From NCBI RefSeq assembly GCF_000210075.1, contig NC_021017.1, forward strand, positions 2,344,706 through 2,408,705: a stretch of DNA of 64,000 nucleotides. The letters run 5' to 3'. The translations under genes were made by a program, and so were the position numbers. The notes under the pieces were generated by a model, which saw only the letters and a list, made by a program, of their open reading frames with translations, did no database searches and had not been told where the DNA came from. Shown in pieces: positions 9,102 to 19,697 of this stretch. Source of the stretch: Bacteroides xylanisolvens XB1A. Lineage in GTDB: Bacteria > Bacteroidota > Bacteroidia > Bacteroidales > Bacteroidaceae. Numbering within the stretch: position 1 is the first letter of the stretch; the number at the start of each line of letters is the position of its first letter.

Positions 9102-10532
9102 TTATTTACCATACAATCTAAATCCTGATATTGCGACCGAGTTTTGGTCTCCACTTATGGCTCCGGATTGTGTCAGGTTTTTAATTTGTGTACCATTAGC
9201 ACTAGACAAGAAAGAGACACGAATTAAAGATATCTCTTGACGTCCTACCGAGAATTGAGGCATATCTACATTTTGTTCAGAGTCATCTGTCCAAACTCCA
9301 CCTTTTTTAGGCAAATTATTTTTCGTTGCACTCAACTCACCCACTTTTCTCAAATTATCCACACTCGTTCCTACATAAAGAATAATCTGATTAGGTACAG
9401 CATTTGCATACTCTCTAGTCGAATAATCAATCTTAATTTGCTTCTCTATCATAGGAGTAACATCAGATACGTCAATATCTATATACACACCATATTTCGA
9501 ATCATGCTTAGGGTCTGTATTGCTTGTCCAAATAGATTCATAATATGTTTTAATATCATTATCAAGCATATTTCTGAGTGGTTGACCAGGATGTATACTA
9601 TTGGAACTCAACATATCATCAGCCAAAGAAATTAATTTCAATTCACCGGTAACCATCACATGAATGTAACAGATTGCTTCTCTTACATCAAACGGCATAC
9701 CCACCACCTTTTTCGGAATAATTGGAAGCAGGTAATCATCCATCATGAGATTATTATTATTCACCTCCACAAAAGAGGAAGCAAGTGCCTCGCCTGCAGG
9801 AAAAAGTATTGTTGATTCAAACGAACGATTTTCCTTAGGTAAAAGAAGATAATCAACTCCCATCGTTTCATTATATTGCCTTACAGCTTTTTCCAACTCA
9901 TCTTCGTTGTTCTCTATTCTCAATTTGAGATCCCACTCATTTTTCACGTCTAAATAGAAAGCAAGCTCAAAACTTTGTTTCTCTCTCTTACCCTCTTCCA
10001 TTCTGATTACATGAACCCCCGTAGGATCCGTAATGATGCTAGGTACGATGATGTTCGGCTTGAAATAAATGATATTTTTGTTATCATTCACCGTTCCATT
10101 ATCAGCTTCTAAACGAATGGGGAGCATATACTCGCCGGTCTTAGCCAGTTCACTCATATTTCCTTTGAATACCACATCTACATTTCTATATTCGACACCA
10201 TCCTCAAAGGCTACTGTAGCAGGCATATCATAGTATTCCGGAGCTAAAAGTTTATAATCGCCATCTATAGTTGCATTATACTCGTCCATTTCAGCCTGAG
10301 TAAAAGGAACCAAATTGATAGTGCTGACTCCATTCAACCCATGTCCTCCTCTTCCAACAGTGATGGTCTGAACTTTGGCACTATTCACACTATAGAAGTC
10401 AAATTCATTAACCCCCTCTTTCAGATAATAGTAGACAGAGTCAAATTCCTCCGTATAGTTTTTATTACCATCTTCACAAGAGAGAGTGGTCACCACTACT
10501 CCGAGAAGAAATAAAATATATATATTTTTCAT
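9102..10532 (-). CDS. DUF1735-type surface glycan-binding lipoprotein
   Basis: Lipoprotein of 476 aa (VTTLSC lipobox near residue 19) lying directly after susD, the classical SusE position. It has two DUF1735-like modules (one ending near TGEYMLPIRLEAD, the next containing FYLDVKNEWDLKLRIE) and a C-terminal discoidin-like module (GVYIDIDVS, PNQIILYVGTS). This layout closely parallels the C-terminal two thirds of the neighbouring 703-aa protein, so the two are probably diverged duplicates. No enzyme motif is visible. The likely role is binding substrate on the outer surface. Confidence 0.8.
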   Translation of the reverse strand: MKNIYILFLLGVVVTTLSCEDGNKNYTEEFDSVYYYLKEGVNEFDFYSVNSAKVQTITVGRGGHGLNGVSTINLVPFTQAEMDEYNATIDGDYKLLAPEYYDMPATVAFEDGVEYRNVDVVFKGNMSELAKTGEYMLPIRLEADNGTVNDNKNIIYFKPNIIVPSIITDPTGVHVIRMEEGKREKQSFELAFYLDVKNEWDLKLRIENNEDELEKAVRQYNETMGVDYLLLPKENRSFESTILFPAGEALASSFVEVNNNNLMMDDYLLPIIPKKVVGMPFDVREAICYIHVMVTGELKLISLADDMLSSNSIHPGQPLRNMLDNDIKTYYESIWTSNTDPKHDSKYGVYIDIDVSDVTPMIEKQIKIDYSTREYANAVPNQIILYVGTSVDNLRKVGELSATKNNLPKKGGVWTDDSEQNVDMPQFSVGRQEISLIRVSFLSSANGTQIKNLTQSGAISGDQNSVAISGFRLYGK

Positions 10533-10553
10533 ACTGTATATCTTTTTAATTAA

Positions 10554-12537
10554 TTAATTGCCATAACCGGGAGCTTGAACCAATTGCGGATTAGAATTCA
10601 CATCAACATAGTAAATTGGAAGTATATACTGTCTATTATTCCATTCATAAGGTTGATTCACCTTAATACGTTGCCTGAATTCGTCATACTCCAATCCTTT
10701 TTCTTCAGCTCTCAATCCTTCACGCTTTCCAGCAGCCAAATATTTACCTCCTTCTACCCAACGTCGTACGTCAAAGTAGCGCTGTCCTTCTGCATAGAAC
10801 TCTACATAACGTTCGTTCTTAATCCATTCCATCAATGGCATATCTGTTAAATCCTCTTTAGTAATGGCCTTCAAACCGGCACGTTGGTGCACCGCATTAA
10901 GATTCTTAAGCGCTTCAGTCGCGTAAGTATCCGATTTACCATCCGAAGACAAATTGGCCTGACATTCTGCTAACATCAGATAAAGATCTGCCATACGAAT
11001 CAATGGATAGGCAGGATTCGGAATTCCTCCACCACCGGATAAGTCCAGTTGCGTGTTAGGATCCAGGAACTTCTGGATAGCAAAGCCGGTCACCAAGTGA
11101 TTACGGTTATACTTTGCCGGATTATATCCTTGTTTATCAGGATCTCTCGTATCTATTTGAATCGGTTGTCCATTGGCTAGACGAGAAGAATAATCGCCTT
11201 GATGGAATCCCAACCATGCATAAAATCGAGGTTCACGAGCTACACAAATATTAAAGAGTTCCGAACGGCCAGTAACACCCGCCGGGTCCAACCATTTACT
11301 TTCAGCAGGATATTCATTCTTTGATGCAGCGATTTTGGGCAAGGTCCCTTTATTGGTATAGAAATGTTCTACAGCATATAAATAAGGAGAAGTTGAGCTC
11401 CAACCTCCATATTCAGAACCATTGTTAAGTTTCATTATGTTGTTTGGTATACTTCCGAAGACAAAGTTGGTAGTTTTGTGTAACTCCCACAGAATTTCCA
11501 GATTGCCATCACTGCCTTTGGCTGTCATCATATAACGCAAAGTCAATACTTTATTCTGAAATGCCTTAACTTCAGTATCGGTCCCCTCTATATTAGGAAT
11601 ATAGGGCATCGGAAGTCCTTTCTGCTCCTGCAAACTTTCATCGCCAGCTCTTGTGCCAAATAAATAGTGTCCTGCATCCAAAGCTGCATTCAATGCTTCT
11701 TGAGCAGCTTCCTCTGCGCGTACCCATTTCTCACGATCGTATGTAGTACTCACCAACGCTGTACCGTAATCCCGGAGTTTCCATGGCCTTTCCTAACTTT
11801 ACGTTTTTCCACTCTGGGTAGGGGAACTTTCCATTCCATAAAGGAGAAGCTGCATAAAGTAATACTTTTGCTTTCAGTGCAAGAGCGATAGGGCGAGTAG
11901 CTCTACCCACTTCTGTGTTCGAACGAGTATTCCTCAACTTATCACCTGCAAGTACCTTTTCATCCAATAGCCGAACAATCCAATCCGTCACATAATCATA
12001 GTGCATACGACCCGGATATTCATTTTCACTAGCGGTCTGTGGAAGTAATCTGTCGCTGATGGGACAAGGTCCATAACAACGCAGCACCTCAAAATGGTAA
12101 TAGGCCATCAGGAAATAAGCCTCTGCTTCCCACTCCTCTTTTATCAAATCACTTACCGGTGCCTTTTTCAGTTCCTGTAGGAACAGATGAATTTGCCCGA
12201 TATATCTGTAATAGTTACTCCATTTACCACCATCATTATTATTACCTGTAAATAGATTATGAGCTACTTTGAGTGAATTATAACCTTGCAAACTATACTC
12301 AAGCGGAACAGCATATTCGTCTGCAGAGGCTTCTGTATTTTCAAAAGCTACAGGCGATTGTATTCCTGCATAACAAGAATGCAAGAACCCCAAAGTGCTG
12401 TTGAAATCTTGTGTTGCGTCATCCAAATCAGCTTGTTCTACCGGAACAATCTCAAGGAAATTACAGGAGGCTGTTAAGCAGCATAGCGAGATGAACAATG
12501 CCCCACTTAGTATTCTAATTGTATTTAATAGTTTCAT
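10554..12537 (-). pseudogene. susD-like starch-binding-type lipoprotein, interrupted by a 1-nt frameshift
   Basis: SusD/RagB-family surface lipoprotein that should partner the adjacent SusC. The N-terminal part runs from the ATG at 12537 (lipobox LTASC, SusD TPR helices) to a stop at 11731. The rest (MRYVEF-type helices, RRWVEGGKY, C-terminal YILPIYYVDVNSNPQL) continues in another frame to 10554. The frames meet around 11768-11769, where the minus strand reads ACT CCG GGA TTA CGG. Removing one T gives TPGYGTALVS, the expected SusD sequence, and a 660-aa product. The insertion is not in a long homopolymer. It may be a true mutation or a sequencing error; if real, this strain's transport pair is crippled. 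Confidence 0.88.
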
Positions 12538-12557
12538 ATATGACAATTTTTAAAGGT

Positions 12558-15500
12558 TTAGAAATTTAATTGCAATCCTATATTGAATGTACGTTGCAAC
12601 GGATATTTATACCACTCCAACTCTGGATCCCATTCTTTGAATGGACTGAAAACAGCCAGATTATCCCCGGTCACATAGATTCTACCGTATCTGCAGAAAC
12701 GATATCCGATTTCCAACGTCTTGAAACGTAAAAAATTACCATTACGCATCCAGAATGTACTCGGTACAACGTTATTGTCTGAGTTTGCTTTTTGTAGTCC
12801 AAGACGCGGATATGCTGCATTAGGGTTAGGGTTAGCTTCTGTCCAATAGTCCTTCGCTACAAATTTGAAAATGTTGTAATCAGACTCTCCGAACGGATGA
12901 ATACCTGTTAACATAATCTTGCGCATAGCCGAACCGTTAAAGAACACTCCAAGATCAAATTTCTTATAGTTTATATTCAAACCAAATCCGTATTGTATAC
13001 GTGGATTTCCACCATATTCTGAAATCATTCCCTGATCATCTGCATTGATTACACCATCACCATTTAAATCACGGTATTTGATATCTCCCACTTGAGCGGT
13101 ACTTCCTAGTTCTACCTTAGGACCGTATTTTATTTCATCTTCGGTCTGATATAATCCTTCTGCTATGTAACCCCATGTCGAGTTCAAAGGACGTCCGGTT
13201 TCTCTTTTCCATGGGTACGGTGTATAGGGTTCATCTCTATACACATATTTGTTCTCCACATACGTAAAGTTACCACGAAAGTCCATAGACAAGTCCTTGT
13301 TAATGGAATGATGATAGTTGGTACTGAACTCCCAGCCCCAGTTGTCTACCTTCCCGACATTACTCCAAGGTGTGGCACTATATCCCAATTGACTTGGCCA
13401 TGTTTTTCTTTGCATCAGAATGTTCGAACGTTTTTCGTAGAAATAATCTGCCGTAATATTCCAATGACGGAAAAGTGTCATTTCTAAACCGACATCCAAC
13501 TTCTTAGAACGTTCCCAGCCAGCATCCAATACATAATAGCTTGAAATTTTCGGGCCACCAAATGTAGTTTGCCAATCATAACCGGTACTATATTTGATGT
13601 TGTCTAGTTCCACTTTATCCAAATAAAGAAAATGACCAAAGTCAGTGCCTGTTTCATCACTACCTACCAATCCATAAGATGCACGCAACTTCAAATTATC
13701 GATTTTGTCACGTAAGGGTTCAAAGAAAGCTTCATTGCTCACTACCCAGCCTAAAGAAGCAGCCGGAAAAAACTCGAACCGGTCACCTTTTGCCAAACGC
13801 TCTGTGCCGTTGTAACCAAAGTTGAATTCGAGTAAATAGCGCTGACCATAATCATATGTAAAACGACCGGAAAAACCTTGGTTACGATTAGGAAGCACAT
13901 CCTTCTTAAAATCACGCTGCATATACATCAACATACCGCCTACATTATGTTTGCCAAATTGACGTGTATAGTTTATCTGGAACTGCATAAAAATAGTACG
14001 ATCACCAGATCTGGTTATACCGGATTCAGCAATATATTGCTTGCCTGAAGTGCCTAAACGTTCTAATTCGTATGAGACAGGATTCTTGGGGTCGTAAGAA
14101 TTTTCTTTCACTCGATAATAATAAGGTTCAATCGTTCTGTTATATTCAGAACTGGACCAGTTTTTAAAGTTCACCAATGCGTTTGCACTCAAACCTTTTG
14201 TAACAAAATCCAAGTTCTGCTTAATTTTCAATGTAGTATGTAGCATATTTGAGTCCACTTGTTTAAAAGTGGTGGCCATATATGCATAAGGGTTTATTCT
14301 TGTGTAATTGGCTGTAAGAATGGAATTACCATACTTCACATGCTGATCGCCTTCCTGTGCAGGAAACACGGCCGGAAAGTTTATAGGGTTTGAAGATAAC
14401 ATCATTTTAAATAAATCATCGACCGAATTCTTAGGACCGCGATTATTACGAATCTGCGTATTCATGTTCAAATCGATTGTAGTTGTAGATGTCACTTTCA
14501 CAGAGATATTATTTTGGAAGTTATACCCCATGTTATTGATATTATTGTTCCATGAATAATACTTGGGTGAGTCCAACAAACCAGTATCGTGGTTCACATT
14601 TAAACTCATATAATAAGTTACTTTCTGACCACCACCAGATATATTGATATTCGCACGTTGATTAGTCGCAAAATCCTTGAATATCAAATCACCCCAATTC
14701 ACATCCGGATAAACATATGGATTTAACCCATAACGAGTTCCTTCAATTTGCTGTCTGCTATATCTTCCTTGCCTAATTGACTTATTACGAGTAAGTTCAG
14801 CTTCATTATACATTTCCATCCAAGTGGCTCCATCTACAAACTCTGGAAAGTTCATTGGTTTATTGAATGAATTTTCCAAAGTGATGTTAATACGGGTTTT
14901 TGAATTCTCTTGTCCTTTCTTGGTAGTGATGAGCATCACACCATTCGCACCACGAGCACCATAAATGGCAGTTGCAGATGCGTCTTTTAAGATAGAAAAA
15001 CTTTCGATGGTTTCGGCTGGAATATTGTCCAAATCCCCTGTAGCAATTTCCACATCGTCTAGCAAAATCAAGGGAGTAGCTCGTCCACCAAAAGTCGATA
15101 CACCACGAATAAAGAATTCAGAAGCTGTTCCAGGTTCTCCGCTTTTGGTATTAACGATTACGCCGGCCAATTTACCGGCCATAGAGCTAGTCAACGAAGA
15201 ACTAGGAGCTTTAAGTTCCAATCCTTTCACGGTAGAAATAGCCCCCGTAACGCTTACTTTTTTCTGTGTTCCCGATCCGACAATCACTACTTCGTCCAGC
15301 ATCTCATTATCGGAAGTCAACTTGATATCGATAATACCTGAAGTCTCTACAGGAACCTCCCGAGTTTTATAGCCAATAAAAGAAACGACTAAGATATCTT
15401 TGGTACTATTAACTGGAATAGAATAATTACCATCCAAATCTGATATTACACCTGTTTGAGTGCCTTTCAATGCAATATTGGCACCAATAATGGGACTGCC

Positions 15501-15668
15501 ATCCAAAGCGTCCGTGACAGTGCCTGTTACTTGTCTTTTGCTTTGCTGTTGTTGAGCAGACACTGCCCCCTTAACTCCGGAGTCAGCTATCGCCGGTAGG
15601 CTCGTAGTGCCGGCAACTATAAAAGCTCCCAACGTTACAAAAGCAATCCTTCTTAAATAATACTTCAT
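12558..15668 (-). CDS. SusC-like TonB-dependent outer-membrane transporter
   Basis: Full-length SusC/RagA porin, 1036 aa. Signal peptide about 1-28, then a carboxypeptidase-regulatory-like Ig domain (VTGTVTDALDGSPIIGANI, residues about 46-125). The TonB plug has LDEVVIVGSGTQKK and MAGKLAGVIV, with ASATAIYGARGANGV characteristic of the family. A 22-strand barrel ends in an aromatic residue (IGLQLNF). It imports oligosaccharides, with the SusD lipoprotein acting as lid. It lies 20 bp upstream of susD and 159 bp downstream of the GH29 gene, on the same strand. The reading frame is intact, unlike its partner. Confidence 0.96.
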   Translation of the reverse strand: MKYYLRRIAFVTLGAFIVAGTTSLPAIADSGVKGAVSAQQQQSKRQVTGTVTDALDGSPIIGANIALKGTQTGVISDLDGNYSIPVNSTKDILVVSFIGYKTREVPVETSGIIDIKLTSDNEMLDEVVIVGSGTQKKVSVTGAISTVKGLELKAPSSSLTSSMAGKLAGVIVNTKSGEPGTASEFFIRGVSTFGGRATPLILLDDVEIATGDLDNIPAETIESFSILKDASATAIYGARGANGVMLITTKKGQENSKTRINITLENSFNKPMNFPEFVDGATWMEMYNEAELTRNKSIRQGRYSRQQIEGTRYGLNPYVYPDVNWGDLIFKDFATNQRANINISGGGQKVTYYMSLNVNHDTGLLDSPKYYSWNNNINNMGYNFQNNISVKVTSTTTIDLNMNTQIRNNRGPKNSVDDLFKMMLSSNPINFPAVFPAQEGDQHVKYGNSILTANYTRINPYAYMATTFKQVDSNMLHTTLKIKQNLDFVTKGLSANALVNFKNWSSSEYNRTIEPYYYRVKENSYDPKNPVSYELERLGTSGKQYIAESGITRSGDRTIFMQFQINYTRQFGKHNVGGMLMYMQRDFKKDVLPNRNQGFSGRFTYDYGQRYLLEFNFGYNGTERLAKGDRFEFFPAASLGWVVSNEAFFEPLRDKIDNLKLRASYGLVGSDETGTDFGHFLYLDKVELDNIKYSTGYDWQTTFGGPKISSYYVLDAGWERSKKLDVGLEMTLFRHWNITADYFYEKRSNILMQRKTWPSQLGYSATPWSNVGKVDNWGWEFSTNYHHSINKDLSMDFRGNFTYVENKYVYRDEPYTPYPWKRETGRPLNSTWGYIAEGLYQTEDEIKYGPKVELGSTAQVGDIKYRDLNGDGVINADDQGMISEYGGNPRIQYGFGLNINYKKFDLGVFFNGSAMRKIMLTGIHPFGESDYNIFKFVAKDYWTEANPNPNAAYPRLGLQKANSDNNVVPSTFWMRNGNFLRFKTLEIGYRFCRYGRIYVTGDNLAVFSPFKEWDPELEWYKYPLQRTFNIGLQLNF

Positions 15669-15827
15669 AAGCTTTTTCTTATAAAATTAGACATCAGTTA
15701 ACTATATATTTTTTAAATTTAAAATTCATCAATTATCACCCAAAAATCATTTTTTATTCACATACAGAAAGGGGTATTTACACAATGCTCATCAAAAGCG
15801 AATATTCCTTTCTACACTACAAAGAAA

Positions 15828-17969
15828 TTAGTCAACAGTTCGCACTCCAATTTCAGCTACACTTATAAAATTCTTCTCCAACACACCATTGACCACAAAT
15901 TTCAGATAACGTGACCGATAAACCTTATTTAACTTAATTTCTTGAGGCACAAGTGTCTGCCTAATGTTCTGAAAGACACCCTTTGAAGCCATTTCCCATT
16001 TCAGTCCATCTTCACTCAAATAAATTTCATAATTTTCAATGACTCCATCCACATTTCTATACATATCCTGACGTGGTGTGTAAATGATCTCGGACACAGG
16101 AATAGTAGTTCCCATATCAACAATAACCTCGTCGGGTACAAATTCTTTCTTATTACCAGCATCATACGTATGGAAGTAACTCTCTACATTATCATCAATC
16201 ATATTATCAACACCAGATTTAACAGGTGATATAATTTTCCAATTCTTCTTGCACTGATCAAAAATCACTGAAGTAATCTCTCCACTTTTTTTATCAGATG
16301 TAAAAACTGCTGCTCTTACAACTCCCTGTTTATCAAAAAGGAATGGCTCTTTATACTCATTTGAGGTAAATGACGGTTCGGTTCCGTCTGTTGTATATCG
16401 GATAGAAATTACAGGCCGGTCTGTTCTTATACTCACCATTCCATCCTTCTTTCTATAAATTTTTGGTGCTTCTAAATTATCAGGTTCTTTAAACAGACTT
16501 ACTTCACTCACAGCCAATGCTACTGGGGCAAAAAAGCGTAAACGGATTCTGTCTGTATTCAAATCATTCTCAAGACGAATAATTCGACACGCCCCTATGC
16601 TGGTAGCCTCTGCTATTTCTTTCCAGCCACCATCTACCCAAGCATCGACTTTCATAGAGTCGATTCGTTGACCTAATTTTATGTTTTCACGCACTTTTAT
16701 CAGATTAAAAACTTGTTTCTTTGGAAGTTCTATCATCAATGATGCATTTGTTACTGTATCGTCAGTCGCCCAATAAGAATACCGGTCATTGTCTGTAAGC
16801 TTTGCAGTACCATAATGCCTAGTTATATTCCCACGCACATTAGATGGCACCAAACGTGCTCCTTTAATAAAATTTTTGCTAAAAGTTTTATTCATTAATT
16901 CAGCGAAACCTTCCAAAGATTTGACATCTCTCCACTCCATTACTCCTTTTGGAGTTAAAGGAAGACACATATCAAATCCCTGCCCCAACCCAACACTCGC
17001 AAGATAGATATCAAATAATTTTTGAGGGCTTTTAGTAGTCAAGCTATCTGTAGTATGATAAGCAAAACGCCTTTTTAGCGAAAAGTCACACTCTGCCGGA
17101 ATCCAATATTTCCCATGTCGTTGTCCCTCATTCAACATTTTAATCCGCTCACCGTCACTATTAGGGCGTGGTCTCATGTTCCAATTTCCTTCAGGGAATA
17201 ATGTTGCCCAACAAGTTTTTTTATATCTTCCGGCATATCCATCCTCATTTCCTACCCAACGGATATCAGGTCCGGGGTCATTAAAAATGACAGCGTTGGG
17301 TTGGAGTTCTCTGACAATCGCATAAATATTATCCCAGTCATAATATTCGATGAATCCGCCACGATATTCATTAGCACCTCCGTAATATCCCGAACCACCG
17401 GCACCTGGAGCACCATCAAACCAAAGAGTAAACAGTTCTCCATAATTGGTACACAATTCTGTTAGTTGTTCCTTATACATTTTCAGATATTCGGGCGTTC
17501 CGAAACATGCAGCATTTCTATCCCACGGCGATAAGTAAAGTCCGAGTTTAAGCCCATGCTGACGACAAGCCTTCGCCCATTCGCCAACCCAATCTCCTTT
17601 GCCATCTTTCCAAGGTGATTTAGAAATATTATAATCAGTGGTTTTCGTTGGCCACATACAGAACCCACCATGATGCTTTGCATTGATGAGAAATCCTTTC
17701 GAACCTATTTTTTTTGCAAGAAGAACTATTTTTTCTGCGTCAAAATCTACAGGGTTCACTAGTTCCGGAGACTCATTACCCCATCCCCAATGAATATCAA
17801 GTGCATTGTTCTGATTGAATTCAATCATATTATACATTTCCATTTCATGCCAAGCTAGTTGACGATCTGTAGGCAATACCCCATACGGTTGCGGTGGATC
17901 CATTTTAGTGGAGATACAAGAAGCTAACATAGCTATACATAACAACGTGAAAGATAATTTACAACTCAT
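15828..17969 (-). CDS. GH29 alpha-L-fucosidase with F5/8 C and chitobiase-like modules
   Basis: Lipoprotein (lipobox LASC near residue 18), 713 aa. The N-terminal GH29 barrel shows INAKHHGGFCMWPT, LGLYLSPWDRN and LWFDGAPG, whose Asp (about residue 185) is the expected nucleophile. It continues with a discoidin-like (F5/8 C, CBM32-type) module about 365-495. A chitobiase/hexosaminidase C-terminal-type strand set (RYTTDGTEPSF) spans about 510-560, followed by a second discoidin-like module about 575-713. This modular form is common among Bacteroides GH29 enzymes. It is the first gene after the promoter/operator at 18058-18123, so it probably heads the operon that includes susCD. It should release alpha-linked fucose. 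Confidence 0.93.
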   Translation of the reverse strand: MSCKLSFTLLCIAMLASCISTKMDPPQPYGVLPTDRQLAWHEMEMYNMIEFNQNNALDIHWGWGNESPELVNPVDFDAEKIVLLAKKIGSKGFLINAKHHGGFCMWPTKTTDYNISKSPWKDGKGDWVGEWAKACRQHGLKLGLYLSPWDRNAACFGTPEYLKMYKEQLTELCTNYGELFTLWFDGAPGAGGSGYYGGANEYRGGFIEYYDWDNIYAIVRELQPNAVIFNDPGPDIRWVGNEDGYAGRYKKTCWATLFPEGNWNMRPRPNSDGERIKMLNEGQRHGKYWIPAECDFSLKRRFAYHTTDSLTTKSPQKLFDIYLASVGLGQGFDMCLPLTPKGVMEWRDVKSLEGFAELMNKTFSKNFIKGARLVPSNVRGNITRHYGTAKLTDNDRYSYWATDDTVTNASLMIELPKKQVFNLIKVRENIKLGQRIDSMKVDAWVDGGWKEIAEATSIGACRIIRLENDLNTDRIRLRFFAPVALAVSEVSLFKEPDNLEAPKIYRKKDGMVSIRTDRPVISIRYTTDGTEPSFTSNEYKEPFLFDKQGVVRAAVFTSDKKSGEITSVIFDQCKKNWKIISPVKSGVDNMIDDNVESYFHTYDAGNKKEFVPDEVIVDMGTTIPVSEIIYTPRQDMYRNVDGVIENYEIYLSEDGLKWEMASKGVFQNIRQTLVPQEIKLNKVYRSRYLKFVVNGVLEKNFISVAEIGVRTVD

Positions 17970-18057
17970 AAATATTAGTATTATAAAAGATTAATAAGGT
18001 TAATACAAAAGAGATATAGCTTAGTCTTAAAAAACAATCAAATCATCTTCTGCGCCA

Positions 18058-18123
18058 CTAAGGTAGACGTATGCCAGTAAAACCAAGGCAAATTGCGTAC
18101 AAAAGAACAACAATATAGTAAAA
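18058..18123 (-). promoter_or_regulatory. PUL promoter with 27-bp operator copy 2
   Basis: Operator 18097-18123 (plus-strand GTACAAAA ... GTAAAA, half-sites 21 bp apart) sits immediately upstream of a minus-strand promoter. The -33-like box is CTTG (complement of 18084-18087), then an 18-bp spacer and the -7 box TACCTTAG (complement of 18058-18065, one mismatch to TAnnTTTG). Offsets are identical to those at 20915-20980. The predicted leader before the GH29 start is about 85 nt. In the rest of the 384-bp gap (17970-18057 and 18124-18353) I see nothing else. Confidence 0.75.
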
Positions 18124-18353
18124 CGTGAGATCTTTTCACTTACTGCTCTGTATTTCACCAATTATTATCCTAGATCATGTACCATTTTATTGCTCATATT
18201 TTATTTCTACAAACAAATCTCTTTTCACTATCAGGTCACTTTCATCTAAATAGAATAAATATCAAGTACTTTATTATCATATTTTTCAATCCGATACCAC
18301 ACTTTTCCCATCTCAAATAATAACCTCCATAACCAGATACTTCAATCATTCCA

Positions 18354-19685
18354 TTACAAAGTATCTGGATGAAATGAAGTCTTACTGATCTTTATCCGAT
18401 ATGGCCATTCAGCAACTTGCTCCATTTTCTGATGATATTTCGTATGTTTATCTGGTGCTCCTGTCACGACAAGCCACAAGAACTGGGTATCGTCAGGAAC
18501 TATAAAATTAACAGTTTGATTCACGCTATTTACAGCTCTATTCATCTTACTATAAACTCTCTTTCCATTCTTCTGCATGGCAACAAAGCCGTAACGCCAC
18601 CCTGCATACGCCTTATTTTCCGAATAAAAACCTTCATTTCCAGCCATTCCCTCAAAAGTCAAGTCTATGACTGTCCCTCCTTTAGGAACCTTCAATCTAA
18701 TTGCATTATAACCATAACTTTGTGGACAATATTCTTTTGTTATTTGATACCATCCGTTCCCCATTTTCTTTAATTTACAACGATGCTCATTAGCATAAGA
18801 ACTACAAACTGATTTTATGCGGGGAAGATCCCAAGTTACAAAACGAGTTGCCGCATCATAGATTTCTTCATTAAACAAATCTTGAGAAGTCTTCGTTATT
18901 CGCATATAAGTGGACACTGGGTCCTCTTCTTTTAAAGCTTCACTCCACATTCTGCCTATCACCGGCAATCCATGCTTATAAGACCAGTACTCCATAAACT
19001 GCGGAGCGCAATATTGGTTCGTTTTATGAAACAATGTATAATGTGTCTGTTTCATGTAATTATTCAAATGATAATTCTCAATAGTCACCCAGTCTGGATG
19101 TACCTGCCATAGCATCCATTGAGAAGTATACTCATAGAGTGTCGTCCCCGGAAATCCTTTGCCACCATCTGCCTCAACCATAAACTGAAAAGAATGCCCT
19201 AACTCGTGAGCAAGTGTACAGTAAGGATACCCGTTTATTCTGCACGGACGAAACCAGGTCATTCCGACATTGTCATGAGCACCACCATAGACTGTCTTCT
19301 CATTGTCATCATACATCCATATAATCATCTTATACTTATCAGTATAAGATTTCCCTTTCTGCACAAATTTCAATTTGTCTACAAAATAACGATAGTACCG
19401 TTCGCCCTCACTCAATATTTCATTCGGATAAAATCGTTTACTCTCATCCATGTTTACAGCAGGTTCCTTGCCAAAAGACCTCTCCCAGAAAATAACTAGA
19501 TTATCAGATTCTGCCATACAATCATAGCCAAATCTACCATCAGGAACATCAAAACCGTGCTTTTTAAGATCATCTTCCGGAATAAAAATAATTTTATTTC
19601 CCAACTTAGCCTGCAACATTTGTATATTAAGGGCCAACATCAATCCACAAAACAAATAGATAAAATTTCGCTTACTACAGCACAT
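18354..19685 (-). CDS. Secreted HExxH metallopeptidase-like protein (paralogue of 5245-6915)
   Basis: Protein of 443 aa with an N-terminal Sec signal peptide (FCGLMLALNIQMLQA). It contains AHELGHSFQF (His160, Glu161, His164) and, 21 residues after the second His, a conserved Glu in YEYTSQW. This is the same spacing logic as the BACON-fused paralogue. Shared blocks include SDNLVIFWERSFG, EEIYDAATRFVTWDLPRI and YGYNAIRLKVP, each with a close counterpart at 5245-6915. It lacks a BACON domain and a clear lipobox. It is the second gene of a two-gene unit, 12 bp after the gene at 19698-20786, under operator copy 3. A zinc-peptidase role is inferred from HExxH; the family may be DUF6055, which I cannot confirm. 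Confidence 0.78.
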   Translation of the reverse strand: MCCSKRNFIYLFCGLMLALNIQMLQAKLGNKIIFIPEDDLKKHGFDVPDGRFGYDCMAESDNLVIFWERSFGKEPAVNMDESKRFYPNEILSEGERYYRYFVDKLKFVQKGKSYTDKYKMIIWMYDDNEKTVYGGAHDNVGMTWFRPCRINGYPYCTLAHELGHSFQFMVEADGGKGFPGTTLYEYTSQWMLWQVHPDWVTIENYHLNNYMKQTHYTLFHKTNQYCAPQFMEYWSYKHGLPVIGRMWSEALKEEDPVSTYMRITKTSQDLFNEEIYDAATRFVTWDLPRIKSVCSSYANEHRCKLKKMGNGWYQITKEYCPQSYGYNAIRLKVPKGGTVIDLTFEGMAGNEGFYSENKAYAGWRYGFVAMQKNGKRVYSKMNRAVNSVNQTVNFIVPDDTQFLWLVVTGAPDKHTKYHQKMEQVAEWPYRIKISKTSFHPDTL

Positions 19686-19697
19686 ATTACTTTACTT

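Noticed and set aside
15669..15827. Possible fourth operator upstream of susC
   Set aside because: No match to the 27-bp site and no good TAnnTTTG box. susC is more likely co-transcribed from the GH29 promoter.
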